Positions 53,750 through 61,448 of a stretch of DNA of 64,000 nucleotides are shown one piece after another. Position 1 is the first letter of the stretch, and every line of letters starts with the position of its first letter. Below the pieces are notes generated by a model that was given only the letters and a program-made list of their open reading frames with translations, was not told where the DNA came from and ran no database searches. This stretch comes from Streptomyces peucetius (GTDB taxonomy: Bacteria > Actinomycetota > Actinomycetes > Streptomycetales > Streptomycetaceae), in NCBI RefSeq assembly GCF_025854275.1, contig NZ_CP107567.1, forward strand, positions 3,038,001 through 3,102,000, given 5' to 3'. The translations under genes and the position numbers were made by a program.

Positions 53750-54777
53750 GAATGTCCCTTCGTCGTGGGTCGGTTCTCTGACGGTGCGGAGTCAGGGGTT
53801 TGCGGTGCCGTCTCCGGCAGTGGTGTCCCGGCGGGTGACGGTGCGGGACGGGCGTGGCGCGGGCGCGGGGGCCGGACCCTGTCGACGACCGCCATGCCGA
53901 TGCGGAACACGGCGGTCGGTACGACGAGGGCGAGCAGGACCCAGAAGATGGTCACGCCCCACGGGACTGGCACACCCCACGGCTGCTCGGCGAGGACCTT
54001 GTCGCCGTACTTCACCGAGATCGAGTAGTCGCCGTGTGCCCCGGCCGAGAGCTGCACCGGCAGCTCGATCCGGGCCTTCTCGCCCGGCTTGACCGTGCCG
54101 CGCCACTGCTGCTCCTCCCACTGCGGGGCGAACACACCGTGCGCGGTGCCGATCTGGAACACGGGGTCCTCGACGGGGCCGGTGCCGAGGTTGCCGACGG
54201 TGAACTCGAAGGTCCGGGCCGGCGGGGCGCCGAAGAACACGAGGAGTCCCGACTCCCCCTCGAGACGGGTCGTGGTGAGCACGGCGAGCCTGCCGCCGCC
54301 GCTCTGCTCGGGAAGCGGGGCGGTCGGGTGCCCTGCCACGACGAACTCGGCGTCGACGACCTGCTGTTCGCCCGTCACGGTGGCGACGTGCACGACGCAG
54401 GGGCAGGGCACGGGCGGCTCGGCCACCGGGACCTTCTTGCTGAACGTGCCCTGCGCGTCGGTGGTGACGGCGCGGCCGTCCGCGTTGGCGCAGGAGTTCG
54501 TGCCGCCGATCACGCCCTTGTCGGGAGAGGACCGGCCGCAGATGAGCAGCATGAGGAGGGTGCCGGGCCGCCAGTGGGTGCCGCTGACGGTGAGGTCGCC
54601 GCCCCTGCCCGCCTGGGGCGCGGAGAGTTTCACGTCGGGCGTGGGCGGCGCGGCGACGGCGGCGGACGCGGCGGTGACAGCGGGTGCGGTGGCGGCCAGC
54701 AGGAGCAGGACGGCGACGACGGCGCTCAGGGCGCGGCGGGCGGGCGGGACGTCCACGACGGGGTGGAAGCGCGGCAT
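53746..54777 (-). CDS. Membrane-anchored surface protein with neocarzinostatin-like and beta-sandwich domains
   Basis: A 343-residue protein. A signal peptide (about 15-43) is followed by a domain (45-150) with LTVSGTHWRPGTLLMLLICG and several cysteines (CGR, SCAN, CPC), reminiscent of the neocarzinostatin/TIG-like fold. A second domain (160-268) resembles the NEW3-type surface module (TFEFTVGNLGTGPVEDP, GTVKPGEKARIELPVQL). One membrane segment (272-296) and a Pro-rich cytoplasmic tail end the protein, with no sorting signal. Start ATG 54777 has AGGAGG upstream and is two bases past the previous stop. Function unknown. Confidence 0.8.
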   Translation of the reverse strand: MPRFHPVVDVPPARRALSAVVAVLLLLAATAPAVTAASAAVAAPPTPDVKLSAPQAGRGGDLTVSGTHWRPGTLLMLLICGRSSPDKGVIGGTNSCANADGRAVTTDAQGTFSKKVPVAEPPVPCPCVVHVATVTGEQQVVDAEFVVAGHPTAPLPEQSGGGRLAVLTTTRLEGESGLLVFFGAPPARTFEFTVGNLGTGPVEDPVFQIGTAHGVFAPQWEEQQWRGTVKPGEKARIELPVQLSAGAHGDYSISVKYGDKVLAEQPWGVPVPWGVTIFWVLLALVVPTAVFRIGMAVVDRVRPPRPRHARPAPSPAGTPLPETAPQTPDSAPSENRPTTKGHS

Positions 54778-54779
54778 CG

Positions 54780-55520
54780 TCAGCCTCCTGCTCTCTTGGC
54801 GCGGCGGCGGAACCACAGAGGTACGGGCAGGAGCAGGAACAGCAGGAGCAGCAGGGCCGTCCGGGGGACGAAGGTCTTCTCCAGCGTCGACTCCGCGCTC
54901 ACGCCGCCCGCCGCCGTGACGCGCAGCCGCAGGTCGACGGCGTCCAGGGCCGGGGCGTCCCACCGCTCGGAGAGGGAGACCCGGCTCGCCGGCGGAAGGA
55001 CGGCCGGTTCGCGGGGCGGGTGGCTGGTGGGGCCCGTGAGGAGGCCGTCGCTGTGGAGGGACACGCGGGACGACAGAGGTGTGTTGCCGCGGTTGACCAG
55101 GGTGTAGTGCACGGATCCGCCGGAGTACGACACGTCCTCGACGGTCAGGGCCGGTACCCTCGGGCCGCTCACCCGCAGATGGATCCGGATCGGCTCCGAC
55201 CGGCCGCCGGCCGAGGCCGTGATCGTCGCCGTCTGTTCGCCGGGCGGCGTGTCCGCGGGGACGGTCACCGTGAAGGGGATCTCCGCCCGGGTGCGGGCCG
55301 GGATCGTCACCCGCTCGGCCGCGAGGGCGATCCACGGCGTCGGGGCGCGGGAGGCGCGCAGGTCCACGGTGAGCCGCCGCGGGCCCGGGTTGGTGACCAG
55401 GACGCGGTCCTCCAGCACCGTGCCGGGGCCGCCTTCCAGATACACGTACTCACGCCCCGGCTCCCAACCGGCCGTGGGCGGCGCGGCCAGGGCGAGTACG
55501 AGCGCGAGGGCGGCCCGCAC
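54780..55520 (-). CDS. WxL-interacting (DUF916-like) surface protein
   Basis: A 246-residue protein: signal peptide (1-18), two Ig-like domains and a C-terminal membrane segment (TALLLLLFLLLPVPLW) with a basic tail. The first domain has the shape of the DUF916 peptidoglycan-binding module: PGTVLEDRVLVTNPG, then ALAAERVTIPARTRAEIPFTVTVPADTPPGEQTATI. The second (LRVSGPRVPALTVEDVSYSGG...) fits the DUF3324 partner. In Firmicutes such proteins bind WxL surface proteins to the wall. GTG 55520 lies three bases past the upstream stop. The relationship is inferred from pattern only. Confidence 0.75.
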   Translation of the reverse strand: MRAALALVLALAAPPTAGWEPGREYVYLEGGPGTVLEDRVLVTNPGPRRLTVDLRASRAPTPWIALAAERVTIPARTRAEIPFTVTVPADTPPGEQTATITASAGGRSEPIRIHLRVSGPRVPALTVEDVSYSGGSVHYTLVNRGNTPLSSRVSLHSDGLLTGPTSHPPREPAVLPPASRVSLSERWDAPALDAVDLRLRVTAAGGVSAESTLEKTFVPRTALLLLLFLLLPVPLWFRRRAKRAGG

Positions 55521-55523
55521 GGG

Positions 55524-56255
55524 TCAGCCCGCGGTCCGGCCGCCGTGCGCGCCACCGTGCGCCACGCCGGCCTGCGACACGCCGGCCTGCACGTCACCAG
55601 GTGCGTCACCGGGTGCGCCGCCACGCCGGGTCAGCCACAGCACACCGGCCGCCCCGGCCAGCAGAACCGTTCCACCGAGCGTGCCGAGTGCCGTCGCCGA
55701 GTCAAGCGGGCCGGTCTTCGGGAGCTCGGACGGCGGGGTGCCGCCCCCGCCCGCCGCCGTGACGTCCAGTTCGAGGGAGGGCCCAGGACTGTTCTTCGGC
55801 GTACAGGTCGTGGTCGTACCGAGCGCCTTGATCGTCAGCACGCCCGCCGTGAAGGTGACCCTGCCGCTCTTCCTCGGGGTGTACGTGCCGGAGAGGTCGC
55901 TGATCCTGATCGGCGTCTCGGCCGGTACGGCCGCCGCGTTGGGCGGGCCCGACACCCGGACCTTCCCGGTCTCCGCGCCGCCGAGCTCGATGACCGCGCT
56001 CGGGTTCATGGCGCCCTTGCCCAGTTCCACCGGGCTGGAGGAGACACCCTTCTGGAACGACATCGTGAGCTTGTACGCGCTCCCGCTCTTCACGGCCTCG
56101 ATGTCGATCGGCGAGACGGCGCCCTTCGGGCCGATCGGCGTCTCGCACCGGTAGTCGACGTCCACGACGGCGGCATGCGCGGCCGGGGCGGTCATCAGCA
56201 CCACCGGGCACGCCGCCGCTGCCAGCGCGAGAGCTGTTCGTTTCTGGTACGACAC
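55524..56255 (-). CDS. Single-domain surface protein with LPKTG-type signal
   Basis: A 243-residue secreted protein: signal peptide (about 1-30), one copy of the domain found twice in the last operon gene (VDYRCETPIGPKGAVSPIDIEA ... TTTCTPKN), a short linker and LPKTG at 178-182 with a hydrophobic segment and TRRGG. A 33-residue Gly/Ala/Val-rich tail (APGDAPGDVQAG...) then continues, unusual because sorting signals normally end soon after the basic residues. GTG 56255 with a GAGGGGA ribosome site is chosen. First gene of the operon. Confidence 0.85.
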   Translation of the reverse strand: MSYQKRTALALAAAACPVVLMTAPAAHAAVVDVDYRCETPIGPKGAVSPIDIEAVKSGSAYKLTMSFQKGVSSSPVELGKGAMNPSAVIELGGAETGKVRVSGPPNAAAVPAETPIRISDLSGTYTPRKSGRVTFTAGVLTIKALGTTTTCTPKNSPGPSLELDVTAAGGGGTPPSELPKTGPLDSATALGTLGGTVLLAGAAGVLWLTRRGGAPGDAPGDVQAGVSQAGVAHGGAHGGRTAG

Positions 56256-56388
56256 GTCGGATCCCCTCGGCCGCGGCACGGTAACTGACGACACATCAGA
56301 TCGGGCGCCAAGGTACGCCGGAGGCCGTGGGGAGGGAAGACAAAGAGCACGCCGTACCGGCGTGCTCCACAAGAGATTCAGGCAACGC

Positions 56389-56901
56389 TCACGCGGGGGC
56401 GGCGAGCTCCGCCCACACCGTCTTGCCCGGCGACCCGGGGGTTCTCACGACACCCCAGTCCATGCAGAGCCGCTGGACGATGAACATGCCGTGCCCGCCG
56501 GGCCGCCCGGCCCGGTGCGGGGTGCGCGGCGACGGGTGCCCGGTCCCGCGGTCGGCGACCTCGAGGCGCAGCACCTTGCCGTCGCAGCCGACGCGCAGTT
56601 CCTCGGGACCCTCCGCGTGCAGGCAGGCGTTGGTGACCAGCTCGGAGACGACGAGGAGCACATCCTCGGCGGCGGCCCTCCGGTCGGCCGTCGCGGCGGG
56701 CAGCCATCCCCAGTCGTGGAGCGCCTGTCGCGTGAAGTCACGGGCGAGCGGAACGATCCCGCTGGCCGCACCCAGGGCAAGCCTGCGCACGGCACCGCCG
56801 GGCACACCCGGGGACTCCGGGGCGGGTACGGCCGGTGCCGCGCCGGCGCCACCCGGCTCTGGGCCGAGGTCGCCCGGCTGCTGCTGCCGGGTGGTGCTCA
56901 T
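56389..56901 (-). CDS. ATP-binding anti-sigma factor-like protein (RsbW family)
   Basis: A 170-residue HATPase with an Ala/Pro-rich N-terminus (to about 40). N-box VVSELVTNACLHAEG, G1 box EVADRGTG and glycine-rich GGHGMFIVQRLCMDWG are present. With the STAS protein and the sigma factor downstream it forms the usual anti-sigma, anti-anti-sigma, sigma set. Relatives bind a SigB/F-type sigma factor and phosphorylate the STAS protein. In S. coelicolor the corresponding anti-sigma gene is called prsI; this identification rests on gene order. Confidence 0.85.
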   Translation of the reverse strand: MSTTRQQQPGDLGPEPGGAGAAPAVPAPESPGVPGGAVRRLALGAASGIVPLARDFTRQALHDWGWLPAATADRRAAAEDVLLVVSELVTNACLHAEGPEELRVGCDGKVLRLEVADRGTGHPSPRTPHRAGRPGGHGMFIVQRLCMDWGVVRTPGSPGKTVWAELAAPA

Positions 56902-57079
56902 CAGCGCTTCACCTCACCGATTCACCGATTCACCAGTTCGCCATGGTTCGAGTAGCAGTTGCTGTACGCAGAGTGCTGGGCGTTCAACGCTCTGCGGGGT
57001 TCTCCTGCCCGACCGCATCGTGACAACACCCACGTGTTCGGCTCCGCCCGCGTGACACAGGCAACAGGGAACCGGCCGG

Positions 57080-57448
57080 TCAGTTGAGCAGGGCGTCCTC
57101 GACGGAGTCGTGCACCGTGAAGACCGCCTCGGCTCCCGTGATCTCGAAGACCCGGGCCACCACGGGAAGCATTCCGGCCAGATGGACCCCTCCCCCGCCG
57201 GCCTCGGCCTTCAGCCTGGCGCCGAGCAGCACGTTGAGCCCGGTGGAGTCACAGAACTCGAGCTGTGAGCAGTCGATGACCAGGCGCACACGGCCCTGTT
57301 CGATCGCCTCCTCCAAGGGCACACGCAGCAGGTCGGCGGTGTGGTGATCGAGCTCACCCGCCGGTTTCACAATCTCGCTGCGCCCCTCGGTCCGAACGTC
57401 GACCTGAAGCCGGCCCCGATTCACGCTGCCGACCGTCTCGCGGTCCAT
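57080..57448 (-). CDS. STAS anti-anti-sigma factor
   Basis: A 122-residue single-domain STAS protein. PAGELDHHTADLLRVPLEEAI and VIDCSQLEFCDSTGLNVLLGA (Ser68 in DST is the expected phosphorylation site) are diagnostic. In its unphosphorylated form it should capture the RsbW-like protein and free the sigma factor. ATG 57448 has GGGA upstream; the open frame extends to 57610 and a GTG further up could lengthen it. Divergent from the sigma factor gene. It corresponds by position to arsI of S. coelicolor. Confidence 0.9.
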   Translation of the reverse strand: MDRETVGSVNRGRLQVDVRTEGRSEIVKPAGELDHHTADLLRVPLEEAIEQGRVRLVIDCSQLEFCDSTGLNVLLGARLKAEAGGGGVHLAGMLPVVARVFEITGAEAVFTVHDSVEDALLN

Positions 57449-57757
57449 GCCGTCCCTTTTCGCCGTGTCGTTCACTGCGTCGTCGTTCACTGCGTCGTTC
57501 ACCGTGTTCTGCGTCACGCCGGGCACCGTCGACGGACAGCGCTGACGTCCGTCGAACCCTACGCCCTCCCTGCACACTCCGGTAGCCGAACTAGCCGACA
57601 ATAGGGACAACCTACAGATATGCCACTTGCGATCGTCATGTCCGACCGGGTAGGGCTAGTAGGGACACAACCAACACGGCCGGCTTTGGAGGCGCCGCTC
57701 ACCGCAGCAGCATGTATCGGCTTCGGCAGCCATATGCCGAGAACGATGGAGGAGACC
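57449..57757. other. Divergent promoter region of the STAS and sigma genes
   Basis: A 309-base gap. It holds two direct copies of TAGGGACA(CA)ACC, at 57602-57612 and 57660-57672, 58 bases apart. No standard -10/-35 pair is convincing, as expected if an alternative sigma factor reads it. Confidence 0.4.
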
Positions 57758-58651
57758 ATGTCACCCCGGCTCGACGCCACGCGTACCCCCCACGCGCCGT
57801 CGACACTGTCCACCCCCACCGACGAGACCGCCGCGGAGCCGCTGGGCCTGGAAGGCCTGCCGGAGATCCCGCCGTTCGAAGAGGTCGGCGCGGTGGACGC
57901 GCGAGAACTGTCCAAGACACTCTTCGCACGCCTCGCCTCCCTCGAGGAGGGCACCCACGAGTACGCGTACGTCCGCAACACGCTGGTCGAACTGAACCTC
58001 GCGCTCGTCAAGTTCGCCGCCTCCCGGTTCCGTACCCGCAGCGAACCGATGGAGGACATCGTCCAGGTCGGCACGATCGGCCTGATCAAGGCGATCGACC
58101 GCTTCGAACTCACCCGCGGCGTCGAGTTCCCCACCTTCGCGATGCCGACCATCATCGGCGAGATCAAGCGCTTCTTCCGTGACACCAGTTGGTCGGTGCG
58201 GGTGCCGCGCCGCCTTCAGGAGCTGCGGCTGGACCTCGCCAAGGCCGGCGACGAGCTCTCCCAGAAGCTCGACCGCGCGCCCACCGTGGACGAGCTTGCC
58301 CAGCGTCTCGACATCGGCCGGGACGAGGTCGTCGAAGGCATGGCGGCGAGCAACGCGTACACGGCGAGCTCGCTCGACGCCCAGCCGGAGGACGACGACT
58401 CCGAGGGCGCCCTCGCCCACCGCATCGGCTACGAGGACCACGGCCTCGAAGGCATTGAGTACGTCGAGTCGCTCAGGCCGATGATCGCGAGCCTGCCGCC
58501 GCGGGACCGCAAGATCCTCTCCCTCCGGTTCGTCGCCAACATGACACAGTCCGAGATCGGCGAGGAACTCGGCATCTCGCAGATGCATGTCTCCCGGCTG
58601 CTGTCGCGCACCCTGGGCAGGCTCCGCAAGGGCCTGACGCTCGAGGAGTGA
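57758..58651 (+). CDS. sigI: RNA polymerase sigma factor, SigB/SigF/SigG family (sigI by context)
   Basis: A 297-residue group 3 sigma factor. Region 2 reads LVELNLALVKFAASRF and MEDIVQVGTIGLIKAIDRFE with TFAMPTIIGEIKRFFRDTSW; region 3 has RVPRRLQELRLDLAKA; region 4 has MTQSEIGEELGISQMHVSRLLSRTLGRLR. It directs stress or developmental promoters and is held by the RsbW-like protein. GGAGGAG before ATG 57758 decides the start; the frame reaches 57620. In S. coelicolor the sigma gene at this place is sigI, which I infer here. Confidence 0.9.
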   Translation: MSPRLDATRTPHAPSTLSTPTDETAAEPLGLEGLPEIPPFEEVGAVDARELSKTLFARLASLEEGTHEYAYVRNTLVELNLALVKFAASRFRTRSEPMEDIVQVGTIGLIKAIDRFELTRGVEFPTFAMPTIIGEIKRFFRDTSWSVRVPRRLQELRLDLAKAGDELSQKLDRAPTVDELAQRLDIGRDEVVEGMAASNAYTASSLDAQPEDDDSEGALAHRIGYEDHGLEGIEYVESLRPMIASLPPRDRKILSLRFVANMTQSEIGEELGISQMHVSRLLSRTLGRLRKGLTLEE

Positions 58652-58691
58652 CCGGGCGAACCGCTCCAGGCGCCTGCCGTGCCCGGCCTCA

Positions 58692-58724
58692 GAAGGGCCC
58701 ATTCCGTCAAGGAATGGGCCCTTC
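58692..58724 (+). terminator. Terminator after the sigma factor gene
   Basis: GAAGGGCCCATTCC (58692-58705) pairs exactly with GGAATGGGCCCTTC (58711-58724) around GTCAA, 41 bases past the sigma stop. Confidence 0.82.
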
Positions 58725-58788
58725 CCCGTTATTGACGGGGCAGTCCTGATTGGTCCACATTGACCCAGGGGCAAGTGGGGGGAAACAC

Positions 58789-60057
58789 ATGGCTCTTGGG
58801 GAGGGCTGCCCGCAGGCGTACGCACCGCTCGAAGAGCAGATGCGGCAGCGCCTGGGCAGAGAGTGCCTGTACGTGCCGTCGTGCCGTCTGGGGCTCTACG
58901 TCGCGCTGCGCCACTGGTGCCGGCCCGGGGGCCGGATCCTGATGTCCCCGGTCAACGACGACGTGATCTTCTTCGTGGTGCTCGCGGCCGGCCTGCGGCC
59001 CGTGCAGGCGCCCCTGCGGGCGGACGACGGAACCCTCGACACCGCGGCCGTCCCGGAGTCCGTGTGGTGCGGCCTGTCCGCCGTCCTGACCACGAATCTG
59101 TACGGCAGTGCGGACCCCGCCCCCGAACTGCGCGCCCGCTGCGACCGGTCGGGCATCCCGCTGCTGGAGGACGCGGCGCACGCCATCGGCACCGTGGTGG
59201 CGGGGCGGCCGGTCGGCAGCTTCGGCGAGGCGTCCGTCTTCAGCCTCTCCAAGCACACCGGGGCCGGTACCGGCGGGTTCCTCGCCGTCGCCGACCCGGC
59301 GGCGCGGGAGCACCTCGCGCGGGCCAGGGACGCACTGCTCGCACCCGCGCGGCTGTCGGCCGAACTCGCGTACGGCCTGCGCCCGTACGCGGAGGCCGGT
59401 GTGCGCGGCCTGCGGCTGACCGGCGCGGCGCGGGCGGCACTGCGGCTGCTCGGTCGCGAGGAGCGCACGGACATCAGAATGGCGCTGCGGCCGGACGAAC
59501 TGGCGCGCGCCCTCTCCCTGTCGCCGTCGCTCGACGCGTTCGACTCCTGGGCGCGGGTGGACATGCACAGCTACCGGCTCGTGCCCGGCCGGCTCAGGAT
59601 GCGGCGTACGCAGCGGCTGCTGGCGCGCCTCGACGAACGGCTCACGGCCCATCTGCGCGGCACACAGCGGCTCCTGGACACCCCGTGGGCCGCGCCCCGG
59701 CCGGGGCCCGCCCAGCCGCTGTTCCGGGTGCCGCTGCTGGTGGAGGACCGGGCCGCGGCGACGGCGGCCCTCGCCCGGCACCGGATTCCCGTGGGCTACC
59801 TCTACGATCCGCCGCTCGACGTCTACGCGGGCGACCGTTTCACCGACGCGTCGCCGGCGCCTGCCGCGGCCGCCTGGTTCGCGCGCCACGCGCTGCCCGT
59901 GGACCCGCTGCGGGCGGAGCGGGTCGCGGCCGTGCTGGACCGCGCCGGCGTGCGCCCGGCCCGGCCGCCGCGGTCCGCACCGGGCCGCGCACCGGCCCGT
60001 GTCCCGGCCGACGCCCTGCGCCGCCGCGCTTGGCACCGGAGTGCGCCCGGTGGCTGA
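58789..60057 (+). CDS. DegT/DnrJ/EryC1/StrS-type PLP aminotransferase
   Basis: A 422-residue fold-type I PLP enzyme. LLEDAAHAIG (125-134) binds PLP and Lys155 in FSLSKHTGAGTGG forms the Schiff base. The family usually transfers an amino group to a keto-sugar for glycans or antibiotics. Start ATG 58789 has GGGGGGAAA upstream. Its stop overlaps the next gene by eight bases. First gene of a plus-strand envelope-glycan operon with a flippase and two membrane proteins; the exact sugar is unknown. Confidence 0.88.
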   Translation: MALGEGCPQAYAPLEEQMRQRLGRECLYVPSCRLGLYVALRHWCRPGGRILMSPVNDDVIFFVVLAAGLRPVQAPLRADDGTLDTAAVPESVWCGLSAVLTTNLYGSADPAPELRARCDRSGIPLLEDAAHAIGTVVAGRPVGSFGEASVFSLSKHTGAGTGGFLAVADPAAREHLARARDALLAPARLSAELAYGLRPYAEAGVRGLRLTGAARAALRLLGREERTDIRMALRPDELARALSLSPSLDAFDSWARVDMHSYRLVPGRLRMRRTQRLLARLDERLTAHLRGTQRLLDTPWAAPRPGPAQPLFRVPLLVEDRAAATAALARHRIPVGYLYDPPLDVYAGDRFTDASPAPAAAAWFARHALPVDPLRAERVAAVLDRAGVRPARPPRSAPGRAPARVPADALRRRAWHRSAPGG

Positions 60058-61426
60058 CACCCCCCGCATCCCGGCGCCCGCACCGGCGGCGGTGCCCGCC
60101 GTGGACGCCGTGGGCGCCGCTCCGGGCGGGCCGGGCGGCGACGCCGGTCACGGAATGCGGAATTCACTGTTCCGGAACGCCTACGCGCTCATGCTCTCGA
60201 CGGGGGTCTCCGCCGCGCTCGGGCTCGGCTTCTGGCTGGTGGCGGCCCGCCACTACACGCAGGAAGCCGTCGGTCAGGGGTCCGCCGCCATCGCCGCGAT
60301 GCGGCTGCTCGCCTCCCTCACCGCCACCACCATGATCGGCGCCGTCGTCCGCTACGTACCCCGGGCCGGGCGCGGGACCGGGCCGCTGGTGTGGCGGACG
60401 TACGCGTTCAGTTCGCTCGTCGTGTCCCTCGCCTCGGTGGCGTTCCTGCTCGCGCTCGACCTGTGGGGCCCCTCGTACGCGCCGCTCGGCACGCTCGCCG
60501 CCGGGCTGCTCTTCACCGCCTCCTGCGTCGGCTGGGCGCTGCTGACCCTGCAGGACGGGGTGCTGACCGGGCTGCGCAGAGCCGTGTGGGTCCCCGTCGG
60601 CAACACCGTGTTCTCGACCGGGAAACTGCTGCTGCTCGTCGTGTTCGCGGGCACCCTGCCCGTGCTGGGCATCTTCGTGTCGTGGGCCGTCGCGATCGCC
60701 CTGTCCGTCCTGCCGCTCGGCTGGCTGGTCTTCTGCCGGCTGATCCCCCGGCAGGCCGCCGCCGACCACGACCGGGAACCGCCGGCCCTGCGCGACATCG
60801 GGCGTTTCCTGGCCGGCGACTCGGCGGGAGCGCTCTTCTCCCTGGCGATGATCAACCTGCTGCCGGTGATGGTCGCCGTCAGCTTCGACGCCGCGCACAA
60901 CGGCTTCTTCTACATCGCCTACACCGTCGGCGGCACGATGGAGTTCATGGCCGTCAACATGGCCTCCTCGCTGACCGCCCACGCCTCGCACAGCCCCGGG
61001 ACGCTCGCCGCCGGGGTGCGCGGCGCGCTGCGCCGGATGGCGCTGCTGCTGGTGCCGCTCGTGCTGTTCCTCATCGTCTTCGCCCCGTGGATCCTGGCCC
61101 CGTTCGGCGAGGACTACGCCGCCCACGGCACCGGTGTGCTGCGGCTGCTGGCCGCCGCGGCCCTGCCCCGGGTGGCCGTCGAGCTGTACATCGGCGTCCT
61201 GCGGGTCCAGGGACGTACGGGCGTGCTGGCCGCGCTGCAGGCCGCCATGTGCGTGCTGGTCCTCGGCAGCGCGGCGCTGCTGATGGGCCCGGCCGGGATC
61301 GCGGGAGCGGGCTGGGCGGTGCTGCTCTCGATGACGGCGACGGCCCTGATATGCGTGCCGGGGCTGCGGGCGGTGCTCGTCGGCGCCGGGCCACCGAAAC
61401 CGGTGCCGCCGTACCGGACGACCTGA
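60050..61426 (+). CDS. Polysaccharide flippase-like membrane protein (MOP superfamily)
   Basis: A 458-residue protein with about 12-14 hydrophobic segments and a Pro/Ala-rich N-terminus. FRNAYALMLSTGVSAALGLGFWLVAARHY and later segments (GDSAGALFSLAMINLLPVMVAVSF, AAAALPRVAVELYIGVLRVQGR) fit Wzx/MATE-type lipid-linked oligosaccharide flippases. GTG 60050, with GGAG upstream, overlaps the previous gene, indicating coupled translation. It probably moves the glycan made with the aminotransferase across the membrane. Confidence 0.85.
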   Translation: MADTPRIPAPAPAAVPAVDAVGAAPGGPGGDAGHGMRNSLFRNAYALMLSTGVSAALGLGFWLVAARHYTQEAVGQGSAAIAAMRLLASLTATTMIGAVVRYVPRAGRGTGPLVWRTYAFSSLVVSLASVAFLLALDLWGPSYAPLGTLAAGLLFTASCVGWALLTLQDGVLTGLRRAVWVPVGNTVFSTGKLLLLVVFAGTLPVLGIFVSWAVAIALSVLPLGWLVFCRLIPRQAAADHDREPPALRDIGRFLAGDSAGALFSLAMINLLPVMVAVSFDAAHNGFFYIAYTVGGTMEFMAVNMASSLTAHASHSPGTLAAGVRGALRRMALLLVPLVLFLIVFAPWILAPFGEDYAAHGTGVLRLLAAAALPRVAVELYIGVLRVQGRTGVLAALQAAMCVLVLGSAALLMGPAGIAGAGWAVLLSMTATALICVPGLRAVLVGAGPPKPVPPYRTT

Positions 61427-61448
61427 TCGAGCCACCTGGGGGAGAAAC

